From Sphingomonas sp. OK281 (GTDB taxonomy: Bacteria > Pseudomonadota > Alphaproteobacteria > Sphingomonadales > Sphingomonadaceae), in NCBI RefSeq assembly GCF_900115295.1, contig NZ_FOVZ01000005.1, forward strand, positions 124,001 to 188,000: DNA of 64,000 bases, in the 5' to 3' direction. Under the pieces are notes generated by a model. It did no database searches, was not told the DNA's origin, and saw only the letters and a list, made by a program, of their open reading frames with translations. Position 1 is the stretch's first letter. Every line of letters begins with the position of its first letter. Made by a program: the position numbers and the translations under genes. Of the stretch, positions 1 to 9,079 are shown piece by piece.

Positions 1-762
1 CTTGGTACGCTCGATTTCGACGATGCGGTCCACGCCCGCGTTCGCCAATACCCGTTCGGTGTTGCGCAGCGAACGCATGATCAGGCGAGTGTCGAGTTCT
101 GTGGCGTCGAGAAGCGCCTGTTTCACGTTTTGGTGAACAGGGGCATCTTGCGTCGCGATGAATCGGGTGCCCATATTGATGCCGTCGGCGCCGAGCGCCA
201 GTGCTGCAACGAGGCTCCGAGCGTCCGCCATTCCCCCTGACGCAAGGAAGGGAATAGAAAGCTGGTTGGCCGCAAGCGGCAACAGGATGAAATTTGGAAC
301 ATCGTCCTCGCCGGGGTGTCCGCCGCATTCGAATCCATCGATACTCACCGCATCGCATCCGATATTTTGCGCCTTGAGCGCATGGCGGATCGACGTGCAT
401 TTGTGCACGACCTTGATTCCTGCCGCTTTCAAGGCCTGCATATGCTCGGCCGGATTGCGACCTGCGGTCTCGACGACCCGCACGCCGCCTTCGGCAATCG
501 CAGCGATATACTCGGCATAGGGGGGATCCGAGAATGTCGGAAGAAAGGTGAGGTTCACGGCAAACGGCTGGTCGGTCAACGTCTTGCATCGCGCGATCTC
601 GGACGCCAGGCGCTCCGGAGTTTTTTGCGTCAATCCCGTGATCGTCCCAAGTCCGCCTGCGTTCGAGACTGCAGCGGCGAGTTCCGCCAGTCCGACGAAG
701 TGCATCCCGCCCTGCATGATGGGGGTCTTGATCCCGAGCAGTTCCGTGATTCTGGTCCGCAT
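1..762 (-). CDS. Nitronate monooxygenase-like protein (2-nitropropane dioxygenase family), 3' end cut off
   Basis: This is an FMN-dependent TIM-barrel enzyme of the NMO/NPD family, which oxidises alkyl nitronates or acts as an enoyl-reductase-like flavoprotein; the substrate here is unknown. The first 254 residues are visible. They include an N-terminal QGGMHFVG-like flavin loop, the GFECGGHPGED segment that carries the family histidine, and the phosphate-binding stretch GGMADARSL...GADGINMGTRF. The start at 762 is an ATG preceded by GAGGA about nine bases upstream. The reading frame stays open to the window edge, so the C-terminus is missing. It is transcribed divergently from the sigma-factor gene. 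The family call is firm, the reaction is not. Confidence 0.85.
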   Translation of the reverse strand, partial: MRTRITELLGIKTPIMQGGMHFVGLAELAAAVSNAGGLGTITGLTQKTPERLASEIARCKTLTDQPFAVNLTFLPTFSDPPYAEYIAAIAEGGVRVVETAGRNPAEHMQALKAAGIKVVHKCTSIRHALKAQNIGCDAVSIDGFECGGHPGEDDVPNFILLPLAANQLSIPFLASGGMADARSLVAALALGADGINMGTRFIATQDAPVHQNVKQALLDATELDTRLIMRSLRNTERVLANAGVDRIVEIERTK

Positions 763-984
763 CGTGTTCGTTCCTCGAGGGTGATGCCTTTGGTCAGGCT
801 CCACGCATGCTCCAATCTCTAGTGCCCGACTCCGCGAAGTTCGACGCTGGCGAGAGCGTAGTCGGGAAAGATCGCGGCTACGATCGGGTGGAAGGCGCTG
901 AATGGTGCATCCACCATCGTAATGGCACTGTCCCCGTCGTGTAAGAATACCGGTCTAGGCGGTCCAACATAGCTTCTGGAGCGT

Positions 985-1560
985 GTGTTGAGCTGGCTGC
1001 GTGACATCGATCGCTGGTTTATCGCTGAGGTGCTGCCGCACGCGGCAGCCTATCGGGCAAAGGCGGCGTATCTGTGCGGTCGCGACAATGCCGAGGATCT
1101 GGTTCAGGACGCCTATGCGCGCGTCCTGAAGGCGCCGGATCATCGTGCTATCGTGACGCCGCGGGGCTTCGTCATGACGATCGTGCATAATCTTGCGCTC
1201 GAGCGGCTGCGCCGGGCGAACGTCGTGCGGATCGATCTGCTGGCGTCGCTGGATATGCTGGAGGTCGCAGACCCGGCGCCGGATGCGTTTGCAATCGCCT
1301 CCGGTCGATCCGAGCTGCAAAGCCTGCTCGATCTGATCGACGCGCTGCCGCCGCAATGCTCGCGCGTCCTCCACATGCGCAAGGTCCAGGGCATTCCGCC
1401 GGCGCAGATTGCCGAAACGCTTTCCCTATCGGTCTCGACCGTGGAAAAGCATATCGCTAAGGGGCTGGCGCTCATCACGAAAGCCAGGCGCGAGAGCGAG
1501 GCCCAGGTGGAGGAAGCGTGTCCGGCCCTGTCGATATCCCGCAACGTCATGTCGACCTGA
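985..1560 (+). CDS. ECF sigma factor, FecI type
   Basis: A 191-residue extracytoplasmic-function sigma factor. Region 2 lies at about residues 20-85 (DNAEDLVQDAYARVL and the following TPRGFVMTIVHNLALERLRR), and region 4 at about 110-170, where a helix-turn-helix reads QIAETLSLSVSTVEKHIAKGL. The start is a GTG; an earlier start is not evident. Its last codons overlap the fecR-like gene that follows by about 40 bases. In known FecI/FecR/FecA systems the receptor senses its ligand, FecR passes the signal through the inner membrane and the sigma factor turns on the receptor gene. Here both partners downstream are broken, so this regulator may be an orphan. It should otherwise be functional, since no lesion is visible in it. 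Confidence 0.9.
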   Translation: MLSWLRDIDRWFIAEVLPHAAAYRAKAAYLCGRDNAEDLVQDAYARVLKAPDHRAIVTPRGFVMTIVHNLALERLRRANVVRIDLLASLDMLEVADPAPDAFAIASGRSELQSLLDLIDALPPQCSRVLHMRKVQGIPPAQIAETLSLSVSTVEKHIAKGLALITKARRESEAQVEEACPALSISRNVMST

Positions 1561-2457
1561 CCGAGCAGGCTGCCGGATGGCTGGCCGCGCTCGACGCGGG
1601 ATCGGCGGATGTCGCGGCCTTCGAGGCTTGGCGCAACGCCGACATCCGCCATGCGGTGGCGTTTGCCGAGGTGGCCGGTACGTGGCGCGATCTCGACGGC
1701 GTGCGAGGCGTGCGCGGCGAGATGCAGCCTGCGCACGCCTGGCCGGATACCGTCGAGCAGCCGAACCGGCGCCGGGTCCTCCGCGCCGCCGGCTCGGTCT
1801 TCGCCGTCGCGGTGGTCGGCGGCAGTGTCGCCTACCGTGCCGCGGCGCGCGACATGGCGGAGACGCGGGTCGGCCAGCGGATGGCGGTCGCGGTGACGCC
1901 CGGCATCACGCTCGACCTCAATACCGACAGTCGCGTCCATTGGCGCGAAGGCACCCCCGCGCGGCTCTGGCTCGATCGCGGGGAGATCGCGGTTCGGCTG
2001 GCGGCGGACAATCGCCTGCACTTGCTGACGCCGGGGGGGGCAGTTCCGGCTCGATCCGGGGGCGTACAACGTCCGGCTGCGCGGCGCGGGATGTGAACTG
2101 GCGGTGCTAGCGGGCGGGGTTTCGGATGGCTCGGCCAAGCGCATCGGCGTGGGCGACGTCGCGCTGATCACCGCGGGACAGGTTAGTATCCAGGCGCGCG
2201 ATGATCTCGCCACCGTCACCGCATGGCGGCGCGACACGCTGGTGCTCGAGGGCGAGAGTCTCGACTATGCGGTGGCCGAGATGAACCGGTATCTGCCGGA
2301 CAAGATCGTGATCGGCGACCCTGCGCTGTCGCGCCTCCGCCTGGGCGGGAGCTTCGCGACCACCAGGCCCGTAGAATTCCTGCGCGCGCTGCACAGTTCG
2401 TTCGGCATCCGCGCGACCGCCGGCCCGTCCGGGGGGATCGTCCTGACCCGCGCGTAG
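1518..2457 (+). pseudogene. FecR-type anti-sigma regulator with a 1-nt frameshift in a G8 tract
   Basis: The N-terminal part has the FecR pattern: a cytoplasmic domain (residues 10-70, with LTEQAAGWLAALDAG and AFEAWRNADIRHAVAFAEV), a transmembrane stretch near residues 92-108, and the start of the periplasmic FecR domain. At 2033-2040 there is a run of eight G. Continuing in the same frame gives a few unrelated codons and a stop at 2096; stepping one base forward restores a good FecR continuation (QFRLDPGAYNVRLRG) ending at 2457 with an STN-like tail (SLDYAVAEMNRYLPDKI). One G too many explains this. The GTG start at 1518 lies inside the sigma gene after an AGGA, implying translational coupling. 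It could be a true pseudogene, a phase-variable tract, or a sequencing error in the homopolymer. Confidence 0.85.
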
Positions 2458-2536
2458 ATTTTATTTTCGGGCGCGATGGCGGTTTGTCCGCGCTCATCCA
2501 TCCCTGCTTCGACACACGGTTCGATGCGGGGATTAC

Positions 2537-5059
2537 ATGTTCAAGTTTCTGACGACGACGGCCATCGTTGCGGTGGGGGTGGCGGCGATACCCGTTGCCG
2601 CTATCGCACAGGCGCAGGCACCACGCGTCGCGTTCGATATCAAGGCATCCGACACCGCTACCGCGCTCAACCAGTTCGCGCGTCAGGCCGGCCGGCATGT
2701 CAGCTTTCCGTACGACGCCGTCGCCCATCGCCGGGCAGCCGGGCTGCGCGGTCGGTTCACGCGCGGCGAGGCGCTGCGCCGTCTGATCGCCGGACAGGGG
2801 CTGACGATCGCCGAGGAAACCGCCTCGCTGATTGCGCTGAAGGCTACCCCTGTCGAACCGCCCCAGACCGCGATCGAAACCGCCGCGACCGAAACCGCTG
2901 CCACCGAAGCCGCCGCAGGGCAGGATATCGTCGTGCTCGGCCAGGGTCAGTCCCGCCAGGTCCAGACGGTGTCCGCCAAGGCGATGGCGAAACTGACCGG
3001 CGGCTCGTCGCCGCTGCGCTCACTCGGCCGGTTGCCCGGCGTGAATTTCGATTCCTCCGACGCGCACGGGACGTATGAGGCCGCGACGCAGATCTCGATC
3101 CGCGGCTTCCTCACCGACCAGATGGGCTTCACGCTCGACGGCGTGCCGCTCGGCAACATGCAGTACCGCAACAACAACGGCCTTTCGATCAACCGGGCGC
3201 TGCTCAGCGAGAACAACGGCGCCGCGACGCTGTCGCAGGGCAGCGGCGCGCTCGGCACCGCATCGACCAGCAACATCGGCGGCACCGTCGACTTCACCTC
3301 GATCGACCCCACCGACAAACTCGGCATCGATGTCGAGCAGAGCTATGGCAGCGCCAATTCGTAGCGCTCCTTTGCTCGCGTGAACAGCGGCGACCTGCCG
3401 TGGGGCGGACGGCTGGCGGTGTCCTATGCGCATGACCGGCAGGGCAAGTGGCGCGGCTGGGGCAAGCAGGTGCAGGATCAGGTCAATGCGAAATATGTCC
3501 AGCCCCTGGGCGATGCGGTCAAGTCGACGACGTTCCTGAACCTGATCGATCGGCGCGAAGACGATTACGGCGACGTCTCGCTCGCGCGCCTCAAGGCTTA
3601 TGGCTACAAGTTCGACAATATCCGCGATTTCGCGGTGGCCGAGCAACTCGCCACGATCGTCCAGAATGGCGGCACGCCACCGGCGCCGTTCGTGTCGGCG
3701 GACGACGCGATCTATCAGGGCGGCGGCGTACGGCGCGATCTGCTGGCATACGAGAAGCTGGACTATGCGATCGGCCCGCGGCTGTCGGGTTTCACCACCG
3801 GCTACATCCATCTCGACAAGGGCATCGGCACGTATGCGAGCCCGTACAGCGCGACGCCCGCGGCGTTTGGCGGCTCGCCCGTGTCGGTGTCGGCGCTGCG
3901 CTACGCCATCAACCGCAAGGGCGTGATCTCGCGCCTGAAGTTCGACACCGGCGATCACAAGATCGAAGGGGGTATCTGGTACGAGCGCAATGCCTTCGAT
4001 CAGGGTTCGTATCTCTACGGCCTGCAGAAGGGCGTCGCGCCGAGCGAATTCCAGAAATTCTACACCAACCCGTTCAAGACCAATTTCTACAACGAGTACG
4101 TGACGAACACCGTCCAGCTCGACATCAGCGACACGTGGCAGGCGACCAGCGCACTGCGGTTGAACGCGGGCGTCAAGGGCGTGGTCTCGACCAACCGCGC
4201 GCACAGCGTCGTCAGCACCAAGCCGATCGACGGTTCGATCCAGGCGAAGAACTGGTTCCTGCCCACCGTCGGGGCGCTTTATACGCTGGACGAAAACAAC
4301 GAGGTGTTCGCCGATTACACGCGCAACATGGCAGCGTTTGTCGCGTCGACCTCGAGCGGCCCGTTCTCGAGCAGCTCGCAGGCAGGGTTCGATTTTATCC
4401 GCAGCGGCCTGAAGCCCGAGATGACCAACACGTTCGAGGGCGGCTACCGCTTCCACGATCGCGATCTGCAGATGTCGTTGACCGGCTATTACGTGAAGTT
4501 CTCCAACCGTCTGCTCGCCTCGTCGATCAGCGCGACGCTCGTCGGCAACCAGAACGTGTTGCAGAACGTCGGCAGCGTCTCGTCGCGCGGCGTCGAGGCG
4601 GCGGCCAACTGGAAGTTCGCGCCCGGCTGGTCGCTCTACGGCAGCTATGCCTATAACGACGCGACCTATGACGACGATGTCCAGCCGCTCGGCGGCGCGG
4701 TCGTCGCCACCAAGGGCAAGCAGGTCGTCGCGTCGCCCAGGAACGTCGGCAGTGCGGAACTCAATTACGACGACGGCACGGTGTGGGGCGGGGTCAATGC
4801 ACATTACCGCAGCGCACGCTATTACAGCTATCTCAACGATGCGAAGCTGCCCGGCGCGGTCAACGTCAACCTGTCGGCCGGCTATCGGTTCAGCCGTATG
4901 TTCGATGTCCAGTTCAACCTGGTGAACGTGTTCGACAAGAAATACATCGCCTCGACCGGCACCGCCGGGTTCGTCACCTCCGATCCGAACGGCACCTATA
5001 CGACGCTGCAAACCGCCGCGCCGCGCCAGGTATTCGGCACCGTTCGGGTCCACTTCTGA
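2537..5059 (+). pseudogene. TonB-dependent receptor with STN signalling domain, split by an in-frame amber codon
   Basis: The gene encodes about 840 codons of a FecA-like outer-membrane receptor. A signal peptide (MFKFLTTTAIVAVGVAAIP) is followed by a secretin/TonB short N-terminal domain (about residues 35-95) of the kind that contacts FecR. A plug domain follows, with the ISIRGF and DGVPL motifs, and then a C-terminal barrel ending in the usual aromatic residue (VRVHF). At 3362-3364 a TAG interrupts the frame just after the plug. The reading continues in the same frame (RSFARVNSGDLPWGG), so this is a nonsense change and not a frameshift; a tyrosine codon is the likely ancestral state. The upstream fecR copy is also damaged. 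Unless the stop is suppressed or is a base-call error, no receptor is made. Confidence 0.85.
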
Positions 5060-5111
5060 TCTTCGCCGCGCATCGCGAACGCCCCCTCTGCCTCCTGTCG
5101 ACAGGTGCCTC

Positions 5112-6038
5112 ATGGAACGCCGCAATATCCTGAAGCTCGCGCTCGGCGCGCCGCTTGTCCCGTTGGCAGCGCGCGCCGGGGGACTCAAGCCCGCCCGCGA
5201 CAGCTTCAGCTTCGCGTTCGTGGGCGATTGCCACATCCGGCCGGAACTGGGCGCGGATCGTGCCTGCGCGCAGTGCTTCGAACAGATCTCCGCATCGCCG
5301 GTCGATTTCGTGATCCAGGGCGGCGATCATGTCGAGGATGCGCTCGAAACGGGGCGGGCGCGCGCGACGCTGCTGATGGATCTCTATCAGCGCATCGAAC
5401 GCGCACATCTGCGCAAACCGATCCATCACGTCATCGGCAATCACGACTGTCTCGGCGTGTTCCCCAAGAGCGGCATCGATCCATCCGCCCCCGATTACGG
5501 CAAGCAATTCTACATCGATCGTTTCGGACCGCGCTATTACGCCTTCGATCACAAGGGCGTACATTTCGTCGTGCTGGATTCGATCGGCATGACCGCGGAC
5601 CGGAATTACGAAGGCCGCGTCGACGCTGACCAACTGGGATGGCTGCGCGCCGATCTGGCTGCCCGGCCCAAGGGTATGCGGATCGTCGTGGTGACACACA
5701 TCCCGCTCGTCACCGCGATGCGGTGTTACGAGCCCGAATCCTGGCTCGATACCCCCCACAACTGGACCTTCGTCGTCAACGGTCGGGAGGTGCTGCGCAT
5801 CCTGCGCGACTATGATGTGCTGGCGGTGCTTCAGGCGCACAGCCACGTCTACGAGCGGATCGAGCTCAATGGGATATCGTTCATCACGACCGGCGCCGTC
5901 GCCGGTGCCGACTGGCACGGATCGTTCCTCGGCACGCCCGAGGGCTACACCGACATTACGATTTCAGGGCGCACGGTGGAGAGCCGGTACAGGACCTATG
6001 GCTTTACCAGCGTCGATCAGCGGAACGTGCCAATCTGA
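5112..6038 (+). CDS. Calcineurin-like metallophosphoesterase with twin-arginine-type signal
   Basis: A 308-residue binuclear metallophosphoesterase. The ordered motifs are visible: GDCH (D39, H41), GGDHVED, GNHD near residue 112, VVTHIPL and AHSHVYE. The usual GD and GHxH motifs are thus slightly altered (GGD, AHSH) but keep the metal-binding residues. The N-terminus MERRNILKLALGAPLVPLAARA has a twin arginine followed by a hydrophobic stretch and an A-x-A site, so export by Tat is likely. It sits 52 bases after the receptor gene on the same strand. I infer a periplasmic role in cleaving a phosphoester brought in by the TonB receptor; nothing in the sequence fixes the substrate. The ATG follows a weak Shine-Dalgarno region. 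Confidence 0.85.
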   Translation: MERRNILKLALGAPLVPLAARAGGLKPARDSFSFAFVGDCHIRPELGADRACAQCFEQISASPVDFVIQGGDHVEDALETGRARATLLMDLYQRIERAHLRKPIHHVIGNHDCLGVFPKSGIDPSAPDYGKQFYIDRFGPRYYAFDHKGVHFVVLDSIGMTADRNYEGRVDADQLGWLRADLAARPKGMRIVVVTHIPLVTAMRCYEPESWLDTPHNWTFVVNGREVLRILRDYDVLAVLQAHSHVYERIELNGISFITTGAVAGADWHGSFLGTPEGYTDITISGRTVESRYRTYGFTSVDQRNVPI

Positions 6039-6367
6039 GCACACCGCGTGAAGGGCTGTATGGGCTGTCCAAACCGTACCTCTCCGCCCGTGCACCGGCC
6101 CGAAATCTTCGAGCCGCGTGACCGCGACGATGCGCAGAGGTTTTCACAACTGCCTGAGGGTGCGACCGAGCCTGTGGGAAATGCACAGTGATTTTGCGCT
6201 GTCGTTTACCATCGTATGTCCTCCGTCTACGAGCAGCGGCTGCCGGCTGTCCGTTTCGGGTCACGGTGAGACGGTCTGACGATATGTGGTATCGGGACCC
6301 AAGAGCTTGAGCACTCGAGAGTTTATACATTGCCCGGTCGCCATGGGCGTGGAGAAGGATCCAATTT
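6039..6367. other. Intergenic stretch, no gene seen
   Basis: About 330 bases separate the phosphoesterase from the next gene. Reading frames in it are short and lack homologous-looking motifs or good ribosome sites. No strong hairpin with a T tract was found after the phosphoesterase stop. It presumably holds the promoter of the downstream membrane protein. Confidence 0.5.
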
Positions 6368-7102
6368 TTGCGCAACCTGGACTTCACCTCCTGGCAGAGC
6401 CTTCTGGCGACGCTGTTTGGCCTTGCCTTGGTCACGCTGCTCGGTGTCGGTATTCGCCTGCTGACGCAAATGACGTTCCAGCAGCGCCGCGAGCGAATGA
6501 ATCGGCAGATCAACGAGCGTCTGCGCACCTTGATCGCGGCCTACAAGGTCTTGGGTGGATCGTTCACAGGCGACCTCACCGTCGATCCGGCCCACAAACG
6601 AGACCTCAGAAGCTCCGAACTCCACGCACCTGCCGAGCCGATGGCCCAACTCGACCTCAGCGCCGAGACCGCTTCGAAGTCCGACCGGACGCGAAGGATC
6701 CGGGACGCCGTGGAAGCCGCGCTTTCCGACATCATTCTTCTTGGTACCGAAGAGCATGTCAGGCTCGCCGACAAGGCAGTTCGGGAACTGGTCGCCGGGC
6801 ATCCGGTGCACACGCATGATCTCGTCGTGTCGCTCCGCAACTTCGTTCGCGAGGCCCTCGACCTCGATCCCATACCCGAAGACCTCAGGATACCAATGCA
6901 GGGCCCGACACGGCCGGCGTCATCGGGAGGAGGGGCTAAAAACGCTGGCGGAAGAAACGAAGGCGCGAAAACTGGTGGTGGTGGTGGCGGCGGGATGGGC
7001 GCGGGAGGATCGGGTGATGCGCATATTGGAGGTCTGGAAACGTCCCATGCGGACCTGCATCATCAGGCTGACCCAATCCTACTATCAGGCTATGCCCAGT
7101 AG
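6368..7102 (+). CDS. Conserved hypothetical membrane-anchored protein with glycine-rich tail
   Basis: The product is 244 residues with a single N-terminal membrane segment (about residues 9-32, SLLATLFGLALVTLLGVGIRLL). It is followed by an arginine-rich amphipathic helix (RRERMNRQINERLRTLIAAYKVLGG), a helical middle part with SDIILLGTEEHVRLADKAV and LVVSLRNFVREALDLDPIP, and a low-complexity tail rich in glycine, asparagine and alanine. I do not recognise a named domain; the middle part looks like a protein I would expect to find conserved in alphaproteobacteria. The apparent start is a TTG; there is no better upstream ATG in frame. The 3' end overlaps the ligI gene, which is convergent, by 13 bases. 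Function unknown. Confidence 0.6.
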   Translation: MRNLDFTSWQSLLATLFGLALVTLLGVGIRLLTQMTFQQRRERMNRQINERLRTLIAAYKVLGGSFTGDLTVDPAHKRDLRSSELHAPAEPMAQLDLSAETASKSDRTRRIRDAVEAALSDIILLGTEEHVRLADKAVRELVAGHPVHTHDLVVSLRNFVREALDLDPIPEDLRIPMQGPTRPASSGGGAKNAGGRNEGAKTGGGGGGGMGAGGSGDAHIGGLETSHADLHHQADPILLSGYAQ

Positions 7103-7977
7103 AGTCGCATCGGATTGTCGATCAACAGCTTGTGTTGGAGCGCGGGGGTCGTCGCGATGCGCGGTATGACGTCCACCAGTGCACCATCGTCAGGGGCGTG
7201 CGTGGTCATGTTGGGGTGCGGCCAGTCGGTGCCCCACAGGACGCGATCGGGGAAGCGCTCGACCAGCGTCCGCGCGAAGGGCACGACGTCGTCATAGCCA
7301 GGCGGACCGACCTTCGACAGGCGTTCGGGGCAACTCACCTTGGTCCAGACATTCTCATGCTTGTCCATCAGGCGAATAAATCGCCCGAACTCGGGGCCGT
7401 CGACGGGTTGCGTCACGTCCGGGCGCCCCATGTGATCGACGACGACGATCGTCGGCAACGACGTGAAGAAGTCCCAGCGCTCTTCGAGATCCGCGGCTTC
7501 GAAATAGATCACGACGTGCCAGCCGAGCGAAGCGATCCGGTCGATGATCGCGCGGTAATACGCGTCGGGCTTCGGATCGACGAGACGACGGACGAAATTG
7601 AACCGTACGCCGCGCACGCCGGCCGCGTGAAGGTCGAACAGTTCCGCATCGCTCACCGTATCGCGTACGGTCGCGACGCCGCGAGCGCGGTCGCCGGCGG
7701 TCCGTAGCGCATCGACCAGCGCGCGGTTGTCCGCCCCGTGACAGGTCGCCTGGACGATGACGTTGCGGGCGAAGCCGAGATGGTCTCGTAGCGCGAACAG
7801 CGCGTCCTTGCCGGCATCGCACGGCGTGTATTTCCGTTCCGGCGCGTAGGGGAACACATCACCTGGCCCGAACACGTGGCAATGCGCATCGACCGCCCCT
7901 GCAGGCACGGTAAAGGCGGGCTTGCTCGGGGCGGGGTGGTAGCAGATCCAGGCGGGATCCATCGTGAACTCAGGCAT
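7090..7977 (-). CDS. ligI: 2-pyrone-4,6-dicarboxylate hydrolase
   Basis: This enzyme opens 2-pyrone-4,6-dicarboxylate to 4-oxalomesaconate in the protocatechuate 4,5-cleavage pathway. It is a cytoplasmic amidohydrolase-fold protein of 295 residues, close to the usual length of about 293. Visible motifs are VDAHCHVFG (H32, H34), the VVDHMGRPD strand and WGTDWPHPN, which carries the catalytic aspartate. The ligJ stop and this start form TGATG, so the ATG at 7977 is coupled to ligJ; a GTG one codon earlier is the alternative. It is the last gene of a leftward operon LysR-ligJ-ligI. The assignment is strong because ligJ, ligK and ligU are beside it. Confidence 0.93.
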   Translation of the reverse strand: MPEFTMDPAWICYHPAPSKPAFTVPAGAVDAHCHVFGPGDVFPYAPERKYTPCDAGKDALFALRDHLGFARNVIVQATCHGADNRALVDALRTAGDRARGVATVRDTVSDAELFDLHAAGVRGVRFNFVRRLVDPKPDAYYRAIIDRIASLGWHVVIYFEAADLEERWDFFTSLPTIVVVDHMGRPDVTQPVDGPEFGRFIRLMDKHENVWTKVSCPERLSKVGPPGYDDVVPFARTLVERFPDRVLWGTDWPHPNMTTHAPDDGALVDVIPRIATTPALQHKLLIDNPMRLYWA

Positions 7978-8999
7978 CACAGCCCCCGTGCGGCGAGCTG
8001 CGCGTCGAGGCGTGGGTAGACGCGGCGGGCATTGCCCTCGAATACCTTGCGTTTGTCGGCGTCGGAGATGTCCAGCGCGTCGACATAGCGCTTGGTATCG
8101 TCGAAATACTGGCCGGTCTCGGGATCGATGCCGCGCACCGCGCCGACCATCTCGGACCCGAACAGGATGTTGTCGACGTCGATCACCTTGAACAGGAGAT
8201 CGATGCCCGGCTGGTGATAGACGCAGGTATCGAAGAACACGTTCTTCATGACGTGCTCGGCAAGGGGCGGGCGCTTCAGCATGTCGGCAAGCCCGCGATA
8301 GCGTCCCCAGTGATAGGGCACCGCGCCGCCGCCATGGGGAATGATGAAGCGCAGGTCCGGGAAATCCCGGAAGAGGTCACCTTCGAGGAACTGCATGAAG
8401 GCGATCGTATCGGCGGCGATGTAGTACGCGCCGGTCGCATGCATCGCCGGGTTGCAGCTGCCCGAGACGTGGACCATCGCAGGAACGTCGAGCTCGACCA
8501 TCTTCTCGAAGAACGGATACCATGCGCGATCGGTCAGCGGCGGGGAATCGAACTTGCCGCCCGACGGGTCGGGGTTGAGGTTGCAACCGATGAAACCGAG
8601 GTCTGTTACGCACCGCTCGAGCTCGTCGATCGAATGTGCGATCGAGATGCCGGGGGATTGCGGCAACTGGCATACGCCGGCGAAGGTTTCGGGGTACAGG
8701 TCGATGACCCGCTTGATCAGGTCGTTCGAGCGCCGGGCCCAGATGTGCGCGACCGCCTCGCTCCCGACATGCGGCGCCATCGCCGAGGCGCGCGGTGAGA
8801 AGATCGTCATGTCCGCCCCGCGTTCGCGCAGCAGGCGCAGCTGGTTCGCCTCGATCGTCTCGCGGATCTCGTCGTCGGATATGGCGGGGTAGGCCGGGTC
8901 TATGTCGCCGCCCGTACCGATCGCCGCGACCTGCGCGTCGCGCCACGCATTGTGGCGGGCGGGAGCGGTTGTGTAGTGGCCGTGGCAGTCGATGATCAT
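7977..8999 (-). CDS. ligJ: 4-Oxalomesaconate hydratase
   Basis: LigJ hydrates 4-oxalomesaconate to 4-carboxy-4-hydroxy-2-oxoadipate. The protein has 340 residues with an amidohydrolase-2 fold: MIIDCHGHYTT at the N-terminus (H6, H8), MVHVSGSCNP, FIIPHGGGAVPYHWGRY and FGSEMVGAVRG near the C-terminus, all typical of the LigJ family. The frame extends upstream to 9128, but the ATG at 8999 starts the characteristic MIIDCHGHY and has a GGGAA-like site. It follows the LysR gene by 80 bases and overlaps ligI by one base, so the three are probably one transcript. Confidence 0.93.
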   Translation of the reverse strand: MIIDCHGHYTTAPARHNAWRDAQVAAIGTGGDIDPAYPAISDDEIRETIEANQLRLLRERGADMTIFSPRASAMAPHVGSEAVAHIWARRSNDLIKRVIDLYPETFAGVCQLPQSPGISIAHSIDELERCVTDLGFIGCNLNPDPSGGKFDSPPLTDRAWYPFFEKMVELDVPAMVHVSGSCNPAMHATGAYYIAADTIAFMQFLEGDLFRDFPDLRFIIPHGGGAVPYHWGRYRGLADMLKRPPLAEHVMKNVFFDTCVYHQPGIDLLFKVIDVDNILFGSEMVGAVRGIDPETGQYFDDTKRYVDALDISDADKRKVFEGNARRVYPRLDAQLAARGL

Positions 9000-9079
9000 G
9001 GCTGCGTTCCCAGGATGGCGAGGGTTGGCGTCCGCCTTGTCGGCGACGTGATGCGGGGTATCTAAGCGCGCCAAGCCTG

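Noticed and set aside
819..1007. 62-codon minus-strand frame between the nitronate monooxygenase-like gene and the sigma factor
   Set aside because: No ribosome site, no recognised motif, and it runs into the sigma gene; a remnant of a lost gene cannot be excluded but is not supported.
3020..5236. Long open frame on the minus strand opposite the TonB receptor (738 codons)
   Set aside because: It mirrors the receptor codons in antisense, shows arginine/alanine-rich low-complexity protein and no motif; a GC-rich shadow.
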